A stretch of DNA of 64,000 nucleotides from Isoetes taiwanensis (GCA_021234155.1 JAJEKV010000034.1:5555028-5619027); one strand, 5' to 3'; positions 1 to 16,528 are shown, counted from the first letter of the stretch. Numbers and translations are program-made. Notes: generated by a model not told the origin, from the letters alone.

Positions 1-462
1 ATATCAGTCTGCTAGACAGTATTCATGTAGAAGATGTTCATTTTCTGTCTATAACTATCAATACTTGACTCTGCTATAATTCTATTACTATGTATATCAA
101 CATTTCGAGACCAATTAATATCATTAATATCTGCCAACTTGGTTGTACCACAGGTCCGTGTCTGCTGTTATACTTCCTATCCATGCTTACATGGTAAACC
201 CCTACTTATGCTAAACATATAGCCTGAATGTATTAGTATTTTATTCTGTTACTCAGTGACAAATGGTTTGAACTTAGCTAAGCCCAGAACCCCAGATCTG
301 AATCTGTTACAAACATACATACAACTTCTAATCCAAATCCCACGGATATACCAAGGACACAACATCCTTTCCATGATTATTATTCGTCATTTCCCTGTTT
401 ATTACCTATACTTTACTATTTCGTAGAAATAAAGGACTTATTAAAACTTCCTAAGTACTGTT

Positions 463-792
463 TTACAGTAAATCAGTGCCAAATGCAATCTTTCCATAGA
501 CAAGAATTAAAGGGACCTGGTTATAATCCGGCTCATCCTCTATCTCCTGTGTGTCTCGTATGTTTTGGGCAGTCGAATAATCCTGCTGGGGTTTTCTGCC
601 GAAGGGTTTTGATCCCCTTTGGTTACCAAGTGATCCCCTTCTCTGGCCATAGTTGCCTCTAGCGCCATAGTTTCCCCTGGAATCCATTACGTGATCCAGT
701 GCATATGCTTCAAACTCTCTCCTTAGTTCATCTGTAACCTCGTCCTCTCCTTCTGAGCTTGAGGTTTCACGGCCGTCGGAGAAATACCCCAT
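463..792 (-). CDS. Hypothetical protein, possible first coding exon
   Basis: I do not recognise this protein. The frame opens with ATG at 792 and gives a 109-residue, strongly charged product: an acidic N-terminus (residues 10-25, rich in Ser, Glu and Asp) followed by a Gly/Arg/Asn-rich stretch with a repeated RGNYG motif (residues 39-50). A CAG|GT donor-like site ends the frame at 517, exactly after codon 92, so the last 17 residues may be intron read-through and the gene may continue beyond the left edge. Upstream, CTAG|GTAAAC near 845-850 could be a donor of a 5' non-coding exon. A retrotransposon gag is an alternative. Codon-like order and a clean ATG are the only support. Confidence 0.33.
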   Translation of the reverse strand: MGYFSDGRETSSSEGEDEVTDELRREFEAYALDHVMDSRGNYGARGNYGQRRGSLGNQRGSKPFGRKPQQDYSTAQNIRDTQEIEDEPDYNQVPLILVYGKIAFGTDLL

Positions 793-1155
793 CTTGAATG
801 CCTAATTATCTAAAAAGTGTAGATCCTTGCAAATCTAAAAAGGTTTACCTAGGTCTGACCAGCGGCCCATGTCTCGAGCAGCATGCTTTAAAGATTAGGT
901 TGCCAAAAGCGGCTCCATAAATTCTTACTGCATAAGTTACTTTTTTATTTTAGTAGACATAATATATAATATTTTCCCACGGTCCATATGCCCATATAAA
1001 AAATTCCATTCAAATGGTGTGATATGCCTTTATAATATTCCTTCCATATCTACCTAGGCACTATTCTAGAATATCATATGTAGATCTATTTTATTAGACC
1101 AGGATATTGAGCTATTAGCTACAGGTTAATAATGCAATAAAAAAAAAGAAAAAAA

Positions 1156-1157
<2 letters not shown>

Positions 1158-1200
<43 letters not shown>

Positions 1201-1208
1201 GAACTACG

Positions 1209-1267
<59 letters not shown>
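1158..1267 (+). repeat. (CAA)n microsatellite
   Basis: About 36 CAA units, broken once near 1200 by a short imperfect stretch and preceded by an A-rich run at 1140-1157. The poly-Cys minus-strand frame here is an artefact of the repeat. Confidence 0.95.
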
Positions 1268-1268
<1 letters not shown>

Positions 1269-1466
1269 TCTAAGAGAATTTATAAAAATATGCAGAAGGG
1301 AATCATACCACCACCTTGGCATTTAATTACAAACAAAATAGCCCTTAGAAAGTAACCTACCAATATTAATAAAAATACCTCATGGCAACAAAATAAAAAG
1401 GCCAAGGAACCTCTACCTTGGTGTCAATATGGGTTCTTTATAGAACATACATTAAACGTCGATGCT

Positions 1467-1528
1467 GGAATTGAATTGAATTGACTTTTATTATCTTCGA
1501 AGACCATGAGGTCTATGAGACCTAATAT

Positions 1529-1530
<2 letters not shown>
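1467..1530 (-). mobile_element. 3'-end stub of a microsatellite-tailed LINE
   Basis: Only the last bases of a LINE remain. Reading the minus strand there is a short stem-loop (1501-1514: AGACC, loop TCAT, GGTCT), then an A/T-rich stretch ending in TAAAAG, then a tail of about three CAATT units. The same arrangement ends LINEs B, C, D and F elsewhere in the window. The 5' side is truncated directly into a (GATA)n microsatellite. Confidence 0.6.

Positions 1531-1618
<88 letters not shown>
1531..1618 (+). repeat. (GATA)n microsatellite
   Basis: About 22 uninterrupted GATA units at the 5' truncation point of the LINE stub. Confidence 0.95.
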
Positions 1619-1619
<1 letters not shown>

Positions 1620-1711
1620 TATTCTAACGTCCCAATCTATAGATGTATAAATCATTGGCATAACTCTATTAACCTATAATATTTGACTATAAGTTCTGTG
1701 ACCTATCTCTC

Positions 1712-3909
1712 TAACCAACACTACCTATAAGCTATGTGCTAAAATCATTGCCTTAAGAATCAACAGCTCTGCAAAGAAATATCAATCAAAATCAGTCAGC
1801 CTTTCTTCCTAAAAGATACATTCTTGACAATTATGTGGCAGCCATGGAAGGATTGCACTGGAATAAAATCTCCAGTCAAAATTGTATTCTTCTTAAGCTG
1901 GATTTCAAATGTGCCTTTGACTCAGTCAGATGGGATTTTTTGGAATTTGCTATGTCCAAACTTGGCTTTCCTCCTAAGCTAATCAATCTTATCTTTGGCT
2001 TAAATTCAAGATCTAAATCAGCTGTGCTTATTAACGGTGTGCCTTCTTGTTTCTTCTCCCTTTCTTGTGGAGTGACACAGGGCTGCCCTCTTGCCCTTTA
2101 TTTATTTCTGGTGATAGCTGATCTTCTTACTAAGGTCATTTCTCACTTTCAGAACAATGGCCTAATCAAAGGTTTAAAACTCCCTAATTCTGATGAGTAT
2201 CTCACCATTCTTCAATATGCTGATGATACTTTCTCCTTTCTTGATGCTGATTTGACTAAATATTGACTGCTTTCTTAAAATCATTAATCAGTTCTCAGCT
2301 GCATCTGGTATCTATCTTAACATCAATAAAAATCTTATAATTGGAGACATTCCTCATCAGCAGTTACTTGCAATTAATGTTCTTCCATCTGACCATGCTA
2401 CTAAACTATTGGGCATGCCTCTATCTTTGAATCAAAGCTTAAAAGGCCTCTGGGATCCTATTCTTCTAAGAATAAAGAAAAAGTTGAACAATTACAGGAA
2501 TTATCTCACTCTTGCTGGTAGAACCATCATTGCTAATTCAGTCCTTGCAAGCTCTCACGTTTACTTCTCTACAGCTTTAGTTGCTCCTAAAAGTGTTTAC
2601 CTTGAGTTGGAGAAAATTATCAGAAATTTCATTTGGAAAGGTAGTCATCTAGTCAACTGGAATTCTATTTGCAAGCCTAAGAGCTCGGGTGGCCTCGGTT
2701 GTAAGAATCTTTTTCTCCAAGCCCAATCTCTTGCAGGAAAATTTGTTTGGAAGGCTATTCATGGGAGTCAATCCCCTGCCTATAAATTCATCAGATTCTG
2801 GATAAATCAAAGTCATCCCTATGGCCATCCATCTATTCAACATTTGTTACCCAACTCTACCTTCATTCATATGAAACCTGCTTCCAATATCTCTCCTTTA
2901 ATGGGCAATTTGATCAAGGCCTGGACTTCGATCTCTCCCAACTTCCAATTCATCTCAAGAGATAAATTACATTATGATCTGCCTATCTTTTGGAACCCTA
3001 TTTTGGCTGATCAGAACTCCACAGTTCTAGCCATTAAGCATCCAAAAATATGTAAGAAATGGCATGAGGCTGGTCTGTATTACATCAGAGACCTCTTTGC
3101 AGGGGGAAGGCTTATTTCTTGGACTAGACTGAAAAATATTATTAAGGGTACCTCCTCTGACAAAAAGATTTATACCCATATCAAGCCTTTTCTTTCTAAT
3201 CCTTCTCCTAATTCTGGTAAAGGGGACTGGACCTTAAGAGGTAAAGAGGAATACAAAGTAAAGAATGTCTATAATGCTTTATCTTTCAATCCTGATAACA
3301 ATAAAGCTATGATCAAATGGTCTATTAATCATGCTCAGTTAAAGATTCTCTTTCAGAATGTATGGAATTCATATTGTCCACCAAAAAATTCCTATTTTAT
3401 CTGGCTTCTTGCCAATGGCAGCTTGAATAATCTGTACTCTTTATCAAAAAGAAATCCTAACATTTTGCCAAATTGCCCTCTGGGATGTGATGCAATTGAG
3501 GACATGACTCATATCTTTTACTGTAACAAATTGAATAGCTTCTGGACTTGGGGATTGCTGATAGATTTGGTATTGTGAGTGATGGGAATTTTATTTCTCT
3601 TATCCAGAATAATGATAGTTTTCAAAACACAGTAATTTTCATTCCGTAATTTTCATTGCTCTTTGGAATATTTGGAAAGCTAGGAATCGTGACTTGTATG
3701 GAAAGAAAAGATCTTCTATCTTTTGGATAAAGATGCATTTCCAATTTGATTTTGAAACTATTGCCACTGAGAAAAAGAAATATGGAACTAACCATGATAG
3801 GAATTGGGAGAATCATGGAGAGTATAGGGGTCATTATGATTTATTTGCTTCAATTTTGAATGTTGTAGATTCTAATGCTTTTCTCTCTGATGATCCTAGA
3901 ATATCTTAA
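1712..3909 (+). pseudogene. L1-type LINE ORF2 remnant (reverse transcriptase)
   Basis: Reverse transcriptase for target-primed reverse transcription. The frame starts within the palm with a degraded QSAFLP/LDNYV block near 1795-1835, then KLDFKCAFDSVRWDFL (about 1894), VTQGCPLALYLFLVIADL (about 2070) and QYADDT (about 2213), the polymerase active site. A one-base insertion near 2258 (extra A before codons for NIDCFLK) shifts the frame. The second frame (2409-3578) has the usual L1 thumb block LAGRTIIANSVLASSHVYF and IWKGS. Another shift near 3570 leads into LYGKKRSS at 3694-3909. The endonuclease half is missing. At least two frameshifts make it non-functional. Confidence 0.85.
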
Positions 3910-4612
3910 TTTCTTACGTGGTGATGGGAGAAGGAAATTTGATGACATCTCACCGTTCAGCCAAGTTCCAAAAGATCAAACCATGAAGAATGACATTGCA
4001 ACCTCAATGGAATCTTATCTTATGAGAACAGGTCACAGGAAATATCCAAAAGAAAGTGAAGACTGATGGGCAGCTATATTTTGCAGGGAAGTTGTACAGA
4101 TTCACTGCCTGTGGGTATTTTTATCAAATCATAACTTCATTCTCACAGAAAGGCAGTTGACAAGATACAGAACCATGTATTACAATCACAAACTCCTGGC
4201 TGATCTGTATGGAGGACAAAGACAAATTCCGGCTCTTCTACAGTAACAATTGGGGCCCTGATCACTATATCTTTGGCTCTACCGATGCTTTCAATGCCTA
4301 TTTCAATTCAGTCTTCTTCTCTGATCCATGAATTACATATCCATAGCCCCCACTTAAACATGCTCCAGCTTTTGTTTAATTCTGATCTAGATTATTTTTT
4401 TGGGAAAGCTTATCTGTTTCGCAAGTTTTTACAGTTCAAGCAAAGTGTCAATCCAATTGATTTCTTCATCAAAACGGGCTTTCTTCGAACTTTTCATATA
4501 CTGGAACATTTTGGCTATCTGCATCTATTTATTTGCTGCTGATCTACCTTTATCGATGTTCTAGGGCTCATAATTTTTATAATATGAAGCTCTATACTGG
4601 TTATCAAAAATC

Positions 4613-4825
4613 TTTCTTATGTGCTTTCCTAGCAAAGCACATATTATGCTATGTACTTGAGATTCTATCATTAATGATAAAACCATCTCTTGCTTTCAAA
4701 AAAAAGAAAAAGGGGTTCTTATGTGCTTTCCTAGAAAAGCACATATTATGCTATGTACTTGAGATTCTATAATGAATGATAAAACCGTCTCTTGCTTTCA
4801 AAAAAAAAAAAAAAAAAAAAAAAAA
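4613..4825 (+). repeat. Tandemly duplicated LINE 3' tail with stem-loop and poly(A)
   Basis: The 3' end of LINE A occurs twice, at about 4613-4705 and 4716-4825. Each copy holds a stem-loop (GTGCTTT, 6-base loop, AAAGCAC), the stretch TTATGCTATGTACTTGAGAT and an A-rich tail. The first tail is short and interrupted, the second is about 25 A. The loop differs by one base between copies while the stem is kept. Confidence 0.8.
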
Positions 4826-4828
4826 GGG

Positions 4829-5130
4829 AAGGCAGACAATTCCATGCATGGTTATCTATATTATCCCACTGTGTTCTTTGTCTTGGAGCAATCTAGAATC
4901 TTCTAGGTGGCCTTCTAACCCAGCAGGATCCAGCTAACATCAAAGATGAGGCAGCACAGAAGAACATACTGTTATTTTCGTGCAAATCATCGTCATCGAA
5001 CAGATTCATTAGGTCTTCAAGCTCGTTTAGCTCAATAAGCTGCAAACAGAACTTTAGAAGGCGAATCCGATTGTAAGAGCACGCAAAAGCATGGCAATCA
5101 TTTCGAGAATCACTGGATCCATGATAGAAC
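4829..5130 (-). pseudogene. Possible PIF/Harbinger (HARBI1/ALP1-like) transposase N-terminal fragment
   Basis: The minus strand reads RIRLLKFCLQLIELNELEDL, an Asp-rich turn, then FFCAASSLMLAGSCWVRRPP and IAPRQRTQWDNIDNHAWN, with one internal TAG after PPRRF. A helical N-terminus followed by a W-V-R-R-P-P-R block and a conserved Trp region resembles the start of plant HARBI1/ALP1-type proteins, but no DDE catalytic residues are present because the frame runs into the poly(A) of LINE A. The assignment rests on general resemblance only. Confidence 0.35.
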
Positions 5131-5449
5131 GGCCGGCAAATGGAACCCTATGCAAAAAACACAGCAAATGAAATATCGCATAAAGCTTACCTACCAGCAA
5201 GAACAGGGAAAGAAATATCCCACATTTTGGAGGCCGATTCAAAATTGGAGGGGAATTATCCTACAAAAATCTGCCCTACCAGAATAAATCAATGGACTAG
5301 TTCTCTGGCAGGAAACCAAATTTTGAGGCCTAACGGACGTTGTTAGACCTCGAGAGACAGCCTTCTCTCCTCTCCTCCCAGAAAAATACGTATAATTTTG
5401 AGAGGAGTCGTATAGGATGAGAGATGGATATTTTAGCGTGCATGTGGCC

Positions 5450-9006
<3,557 letters not shown>

Positions 9007-9033
9007 CCTGATGCTCTATCCTGATGGGGAGAT

Positions 9034-9251
9034 GATAGATAGATAGTAGTTTTAACGTCACGCCACTAGGCAGCATCCAACTGGACATGTGACCACACGC
9101 CACACTACATTGCTTGGTTGGGCCCTGCCCCCAACCACCTTACATTGCGTCTGTTGGGATTTGACCCCCAACAGTACCGAGTGCGATTCTGGGCGGTCTC
9201 GAACTCGAGACCACATTGCTAAGGAACTAGTGTGTTACCACTAGACCAAAC
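9034..9251 (-). mobile_element. tRNA-derived SINE, copy 1
   Basis: On the minus strand the head carries a pol III A box (TGGTCTAGTGG) and, about 35 bases on, a B box (AGTTCGAGACC). The body follows and ends GTGACGTTAAAACTA plus a short TATC tail. A nearly identical copy lies at 45912-46139 on the other strand; by eye only a handful of bases differ. The tail abuts the 5' end of LINE B. Confidence 0.85.
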
Positions 9252-9283
9252 GCCTGGAGGCCCCACTAGAGGGGGAGGGGGGA

Positions 9284-10318
<1,035 letters not shown>

Positions 10319-10360
10319 TTGAGAGAGGGAGAGGGAGAGGGAGAGGGAGAGGGAGAGATG
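10319..10360 (+). repeat. (GGGAGA)n at the truncation point of LINE C
   Basis: About six GGGAGA units lie exactly where LINE C is cut off. The LINE stub at 1.5 kb is likewise truncated into a microsatellite. Confidence 0.85.
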
Positions 10361-10836
10361 GGTCGCGTCCAAGATGCGAGCTGCCGCTAGGAAGATTGCG
10401 AATGCCTAAAAGTGATCGAAGTGGGTAGATTGACAAAAGGGTGGAGACGGTTATGGGCTGGATGGTTGTGCAGAAGGAAGAATGAAGAGAGCAAAGATGG
10501 CAACAAAGCGAATCGAGGTCAAATCGAAGTCACAAGCAAGATAGAACTCCAAGTCTAGAAAGAGGAGAAGTGGGAAAAACTCCTCCGCTCATACAACCCT
10601 AGATACCTGTAGAAGAACATTGAAGGAGCACCACCCGAGTTGAAATGGAACGTTTGCAAACCCTAAATGTTTTGTATGGGTGAGGTTGAGGATACAAAAA
10701 CACAAGTGATAGACTGAGAAAATAAAGATATGTCTGAAATACAAAAAATACCACAATAAAGTCAGAATCACGAACTCGAGGCATTAATTTAATGGGTTGA
10801 GAAACATAGAGTTTCAAAGAGAGGATCAATGTGAGG

Positions 10837-10954
10837 TCTCTCGACATAGTCTAGAAGAGTCAATTCAAGATAAATAACCATGGTCTCTACATTGTCTCTG
10901 CTGAGAGGACATCTCTCGACATAGTCTAGAAGAGTCAATTCAAGATAAATAACC
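10837..10954. repeat. 43-bp direct repeat, 75-bp period
   Basis: Two identical copies (10837-10879 and 10912-10954) beginning TCTCTCGACATAGTCTAGAA, separated by 32 unrelated bases. Confidence 0.9.
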
Positions 10955-12603
10955 AATCCTATATAGAAAAAATGGAAAAACATCCATATGCATGTATCTA
11001 GGCAAAATTGAGTGAGTCCCCACATGAGGAATTGGTATCAAAGATACCGGTCCAAGAATTGCGTAACAAAAGGAGCATAGAGTAGATGCACAAGAGGAAA
11101 AAATGCATAGACAATTTTTCGTTGAAACATCAAGTTACCAAAGGAAAAATCCTGATATGAATTCCTGCATAAATGAATCGAATAGAATAAGAGCACCACA
11201 AGAGTTAGAAATTTTCAACATGTTCAACCCAAATGTTTGGAGCAGTTAAGTTGAGGATAAGGCCACCCAAGCTATACATTACAAAAAATCAAGATGCCCA
11301 TTGCCCCTTAGAAAAATGCTGCAAGAATACCCGAATCACAAACTCAAAGAAGTCAGTAGGTGGAGAAACGTAGGGTCAGATAAAGGAACAGATGTCGAGG
11401 AGCCAAAAGGGCTCAGTGCAAGAAAAGGTTCAAATCCAAATGAAAAACCTTGTTAGCTAGGGAAAGGATAGATGTTCATAGGTAGATGTATGGCATGCTC
11501 ACAAAGGAATGTTGAAGATAAGGATGGTGGTGCATTATTAGTGATGCATAGAGGTAAGGTAGCTGCGTGGAAAAGGCGGGCCTGGGGGTACAAGGTGCAC
11601 TCATGCAAATCTATTTGAGTCGCAAAAATTGAGTAAGAAAAGGGCTATAAACAATTAATTACGATTGGCTAAAGGAAGGGGTTGAAGTGGCATGAGTCTA
11701 TTCGTTGGGCTAAAGAAAACCCATCGTAGGTATCGTAGGTTGTAGGGAACCTCCAGATAGAATCAGGGATGTCGCTTGGCGCCACCATCACCTGTCTGCT
11801 GTAATCGTCGTCTCAATCCTTGGCTACCATGTCAAGTGCAACCACATCTTGGATCAATTAAAACTGCTTCCTGCGCATGCTTCTATAAAACTATCTGAAA
11901 CAAACAAGGGTGAATGGTTGTATCTAAAAAGGATATGCTGGGATCCACCGAGCTATCCTATCTACATTCTCAATAAGGATATTTGGGGATCACCGAGCCA
12001 TCAAAACCAAAACCAGACCGGTAGAATGAAATCATGCAGGAAGTATAAAGAACGGGCAAAGTACAAACACAAGGCGTAATATTCCCAAGCCCTGTGCAAG
12101 GAACATTCCCAATCCCTATTATAATCACAGAGTCGCAACCAGATGCCAACCAAATTTGCTATAAAGATCAGAAAATATTGCTGATCAAAGAAATCAGCCA
12201 TAAAGCATGCATGAAAAATAAAGAAGCTGAGAGCCATACCCCACAGCTAATTGTTCCCAAATTGCTTCAAAAACATGATGCGAGCCATACCTTGCAGATG
12301 ATTGTTATAATAACATGCAAAAACCAGCAAATGATGGCGAAACCTGGTGAAAGATATCTGAAAACGCAAGAACAGACCGTATTATGGTAGAGTCACCGGG
12401 AAAGGATTAAAAGATTGGAGCAACGTAGAGCCGTGGAAAAAGAATGGGAAAGGAAGATTGGATCATTGTAGAGTCGGGAGAAGGAATTTGAAAAGGAGGA
12501 TTGGAAGCAATGGACAAGGAAAGAGATGCTGCTGTGAGAAGACGCCGATAACGAGCCACAAGAAGGACAAGCACATATATCGTTGCTTGTCCCATCCCAA
12601 AAT

Positions 12604-12650
12604 AACGATCCGAGGGCTCGGATCGATGCCATTCTATTCTGTTCTATTCT
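12604..12650 (+). mobile_element. Possible retroposon 3' end (hairpin plus TATTC tail)
   Basis: A perfect 8-bp stem-loop (GATCCGAG, loop GG, CTCGGATC) is followed by ATGCCATTC and about four TATTC-like units. This matches the layout of the LINE 3' ends in the window, although the stem sequence differs. The upstream stretch (12390-12600) is purine-rich with one frame that is nearly open, but I recognise nothing in it. Confidence 0.35.
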
Positions 12651-13600
12651 AATTGTAAATTGATGTTGAGCCTGTTACTGATCTGTACCAATTTCGCAGA
12701 TTGTGACATGAATTCCTACATTCACGAAGATTGATCATTATTCTTCAAGAAAAGACGACAATTTACTTCAATTTTAAAGCGCCAAATGCCTTTAAAGCAA
12801 AATCTCACTTGCATTTTGGGTCTTCTATACATTTTGAGTTCTGAAATCTTATTGTGATTTGAAGAACTGTGTTTGCTTCAACTTGCAACTCCAATGGCGT
12901 TCAAAGAATAACTTCTTGTCGAACTCCCTACATTTGAAGAAGTTGAACTACATTTTGAGACCTGCACTTTGAAGCACTGCTAAATCTGCATTTGGCTGGA
13001 TCTCTACTTGCTTTGTTTGCTCGCCTTGCTGTGTTTGCACGGATCTCTACTTGGATCTACTCGACCTCCTGTGTTTGCTCGAATCTCCTCGGCTTGCTAT
13101 GCTTTTTCGGCTCAGATCTATTGAAGAACTCCTCGACGTCGGTAATCTAAAAAACCCTAAAAAGAACTTACTCTAAAACTTGATTGGAAGAAGCGGTTGT
13201 GCGTAATGCAGGCATCCAATTTCCATCTTGCATAGAGGATGCCATGTGTCATGACCAAAATGCATGCCACTCCAGAAATGTAACTCTATTTCTATTTTCT
13301 TATCTTTGATATGCATCTATTTTTGTTGGGATAGACTAAAGGTCTGCATGTTCATGTTCATATTCATATTAGCTTTTAAGTTATGCCTCAAGAATATCTA
13401 GCATAATAACAGGGGGTTTATATAGTATAATTATACGATTTTTCAATAAGATTTTCATATAATTTGGTTGTCGTATTCCATGGGACATACTAATCAGTAT
13501 ATCTAGAGGGTGCATACGCTGAGCATTGATTTATGTGCAACTTTTTAATGGTTACCACCCATATATTTTGGGAGATGTATAAACTTATCCATGCATGCAA

Positions 13601-15280
13601 GAGTCGAGTTGTGTGCTTTAGGGTTAGGAAAAGGTGATTTTATGGTGGATTTTCAGGCTGTGCATAAAATTTTGCCATTGCAGGTTGAAGAGGCCTTGTC
13701 AGACTGAGGCCGGAGTTCAGATGAAGATGGGTAATCTGGAGTTCGATTGCTCTATTTAAAGGAGTGCAGTCCAGTCCGGATAGATTGCATCCCAGTTCCA
13801 CGCATTTTTTGGTTTGATGTAGCTTGATTTGGGCCCAGCTTCTCTTCATATACTGAGGGTTTTAGTACCCGACAAGAATTTTTGAACAGGATCGCGGATT
13901 AACTATTAACTTGAATATCTAGCACAATCGCTGCTAATATTTTCTCATCTATACTTTTTCTTATATTCTCAGATCTCAATGGGACATAGGATATTTGTGG
14001 ATCCGGCATAAGTAGAGCATAATATAGAGATCAATCAGATTGGATGTTAGATTAGAACTGGATAACCTATTTTAGGGTTTTTTGTAACACTATCGTTCCT
14101 TTTCAGCAGGGTTAGGGTCAGGAAGGAAGGTGTCCTCTCTTTATGCTGACTGTAGGAATCCAATTGGCAAGATCTGTAGCAGGCTCTGGATGACGTCTGT
14201 GGAAAGTCCAAGAAAAATGAGCGACAAACAGGAGGTAATTCAATCCTGCCTTCCGAGTCCGTGATTCTTGTATTGTGTTAAATACTTTTCTTAAGCGTCA
14301 ACTTGGTCTGCTGCATCTGACTTAGCGGACTCGAATATTTTGCCTGCTACAGGAATGTTTTTGATGCAGATATGTTATTGGTTTCTTCTAACAGAATAAA
14401 ACCACTCGAAGAAGAATATGACGTGGCCGTTTTTCTCTGAAATGCACACATGGACAGAACCAATACTTTGAGTGACAGAGACACATGGATAAAACCAATA
14501 CTCGGATTGATAGAGCTGGGTTGTCATAAGAAATAGAAGCTGAGAACCCCTTTGCTTCTCTTTCATATTATATCTTTGTGCTTTACTTGGAATGCTCAAC
14601 TCGACACATGAATCGGATTCTGGGCAACCGCTGCAGCCAATATGGTGATTTGCCTAAATGGTTTAGGAAGATGGGCATTTGAGATAGAAACATGCATAGA
14701 TACAAAATGGAATGATGGTAATCCGAAGTCTGGTTCCAAAATGCACAGAAATTTGTCACATGTCTTCTTTGTAAAAAAGTCCATGAGATGTTATCTGTCT
14801 ATGGTATGATGCAAAAACTTGCTATGTATGTAGTGGTTATTGTTGGTGAAAATTGCAAAAGCAATAGATGCTATGAAAAATATAGAAATTTATCCAAACC
14901 TTATGTTGTTATAGCAATCTACTCCTCTATGAATTCGTTGCCCAGATAAGGTATATTTCTGCACAGCCTGAAAGTTCCTTGAGTAATATAAAAAATTACT
15001 GAAAATTGTAGATTGTTGTCATTCTACTTACAGAGAGTTCCCTCATAGCTTGCATGGCTTGCAAATAAAAAGTTCTTTCTTTATTTATAACTCCACCCCC
15101 TTTATATAACCTATCATTATGTGTTTTTACTCTTAGGGTATTGTTGCAGGGTGTGATAGAGGCATAGAGGTATATGTATATTTTTTAAGGCCTTTGGAGT
15201 AATTCAGGTTCAATTTCTGGGGTCTTCAACGGTTATATAATTTGCTAGATATTGCCCTCTAATATGTGCACTACCTTTTT
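13601..15280. other. No gene recognised
   Basis: Stops in all frames. A short ATG-led stretch ending in a GGAG|GTAATT donor-like site near 14215-14235 could be the end of a small 5' exon, but nothing downstream supports it. Confidence 0.55.
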
Positions 15281-15506
15281 CTAGGCCCCGAAGGGGCCAA
15301 AAGATTTTTGAGTTAACACTGTAAACTATTACATCGAACATTTTAAAGTTAAATTCCCCCTAAAACCCCCTTTGGTTTGGGTGCATATTCACACGGGGTG
15401 ACGTAGGGCATTGAGAGCTGTTGGATGGGCATATTTGTCCTATATTTCTCGATCTAGACCGTAGATAGCGGTCCTCATTTGTGGGGTATACACGTATGTG
15501 TGAAAA

Positions 15507-15534
15507 GCCCAGCAACGTTGGGCACTTCTTCTAG
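15507..15534 (+). mobile_element. Helitron 3' end
   Basis: A 7-bp stem-loop (GCCCAGC, loop AAC, GTTGGGC, with one G-T wobble) is followed after seven bases by CTAG and then T. Helitrons end in a short hairpin 5-12 bases before CTRR and insert between A and T. A duplicated copy of the right flank at 15815 shows CGA|TTATG, i.e. an A directly before the T where this copy has CTAG|TTATG. The 5' end was not found. A second hairpin (GGCCCC, GAA, GGGGCC) lies at 15284-15298. Confidence 0.65.
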
Positions 15535-16041
15535 TTATGCGATATTTGACAGAACATGCATGAACTCTTAGGTCTAGGCAGGATGAATTTAAAGTCATAT
15601 TGTGCCCGAGAAGTGGGAGTCAAAACAAGCAAAACCTTCAAAATTAATGCAATGGGGGCGAGAAGCTAAAAAATAATGACCATAGAAAAAGTTTACGTCT
15701 CAATGCCTTTGTCAACTTTGTTCAAAGTAGTGGTTGTTATGTTGGCTTTATCCCTCTCATCGGACAACGTTTTTAGCTTTCCCTAGGATTTGGCCTGAAC
15801 CGACAGCCTGACGATTATGTAATATTTGCCAGAACATGCACGAACTCTTAAGTCTAGGCAGCATGAATTTGAAGTCAAGTTATGCCCGAGAAATGGGAGT
15901 TAGAACAAGCAAAACCTTCAAAATTAATGCAATGGAAGCAAGGAGCTAAAAAACAATGACCATAGAAAAGGTTTACGTCCCAATGCTTTTGTCAACTTTG
16001 TTCAAAGTAGTGGTTGTTATGTTGTCTTTATCCCTCTGAGC
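15535..16041. repeat. Direct duplication of about 230 bp
   Basis: The segment 15535-15765 recurs at 15815-16041 with scattered substitutions; a 50-base spacer lies between. No coding content is seen. The left edge of copy 1 is the Helitron end. Confidence 0.85.
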
Positions 16042-16324
16042 ACATAAAATACTTTCTATATTCAGCCGTCTCAATCAACTATAATTCTGCTTTTCTAAAT
16101 GCTAGTTGTGGGCTGAATCCACCCTTTTCTAATAACGTTTTTTCCAGAGATGTCATTCATTGTTGCTAACTTTCTTTAGCATCTTTCTAACCTAATAAAC
16201 GGTGGGTTGCTACCGACCGATAGGCTATGGTGGATGAACTATTTCTTTATGGTGGTGTAAAGTGTAATAGTATAGCACATATAAATTGGTTTAAAGATTA
16301 AGCAATGGCATGAAATAAATTTAT

Positions 16325-16525
16325 TTATCTGGTAGCCATATGTCCAGCCTTGTTTTCCACTATCTTAGAGATTCTGTCTTTGAAGAACTTAGCATGTCCA
16401 AAATCTGCTACACAAGCATGCATGTCTTTGTCCAGCAAAATGTTTGCTACTTTCACATCATAATGAATGACATAATGTTTTGATTCTTCGTGCAAGTATT
16501 GTAGCCCACATGCAACTCCAATGGC
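16325..16525 (-). pseudogene. LRR receptor-kinase fragment (catalytic loop to DFG)
   Basis: The minus strand encodes about 66 residues of a plant receptor-like kinase: [15 protein letters not shown] (helix E), [14 protein letters not shown] (catalytic loop with catalytic Asp, Lys and Asn; HYD instead of HRD), VADFGHAKF (magnesium-binding DFG) and the start of the activation segment ending AGHMAT, then a stop. It resembles the CLV1/BAM-type LRR kinases. No N-lobe, ectodomain or C-lobe is nearby. The 3' end of an L1 element sits directly at its upstream border, so the gene was broken at least there. Confidence 0.75.
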
Positions 16526-16528
16526 TAT

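Larger units (their letters stand above)
1712..4827 (+). mobile_element. LINE A: 5'-truncated L1-type plant LINE
   Basis: A non-LTR retrotransposon that starts inside the reverse transcriptase and ends in poly(A) at 4801-4825. Its coding part (to about 3909) has plant L1 RT and post-RT motifs. The roughly 900 bases after 3909 carry no readable RNase H. The 3' end is duplicated in tandem. The element's poly(A) abuts a Harbinger-like fragment, which suggests insertion into older mobile DNA. No target-site duplication was recognised. Confidence 0.8.
10361..13600. other. No gene recognised
   Basis: No frame with convincing protein features. The short frames at 11849, 12094 and 12458 (+) have no recognisable motif. 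A tandem repeat at 10837 and a hairpin-plus-TATTC end near 12.6 kb are listed separately. Confidence 0.6.

Noticed and set aside
1119-1322. Minus-strand poly-Cys protein
   Set aside because: Pure read-through of the (CAA)n microsatellite.
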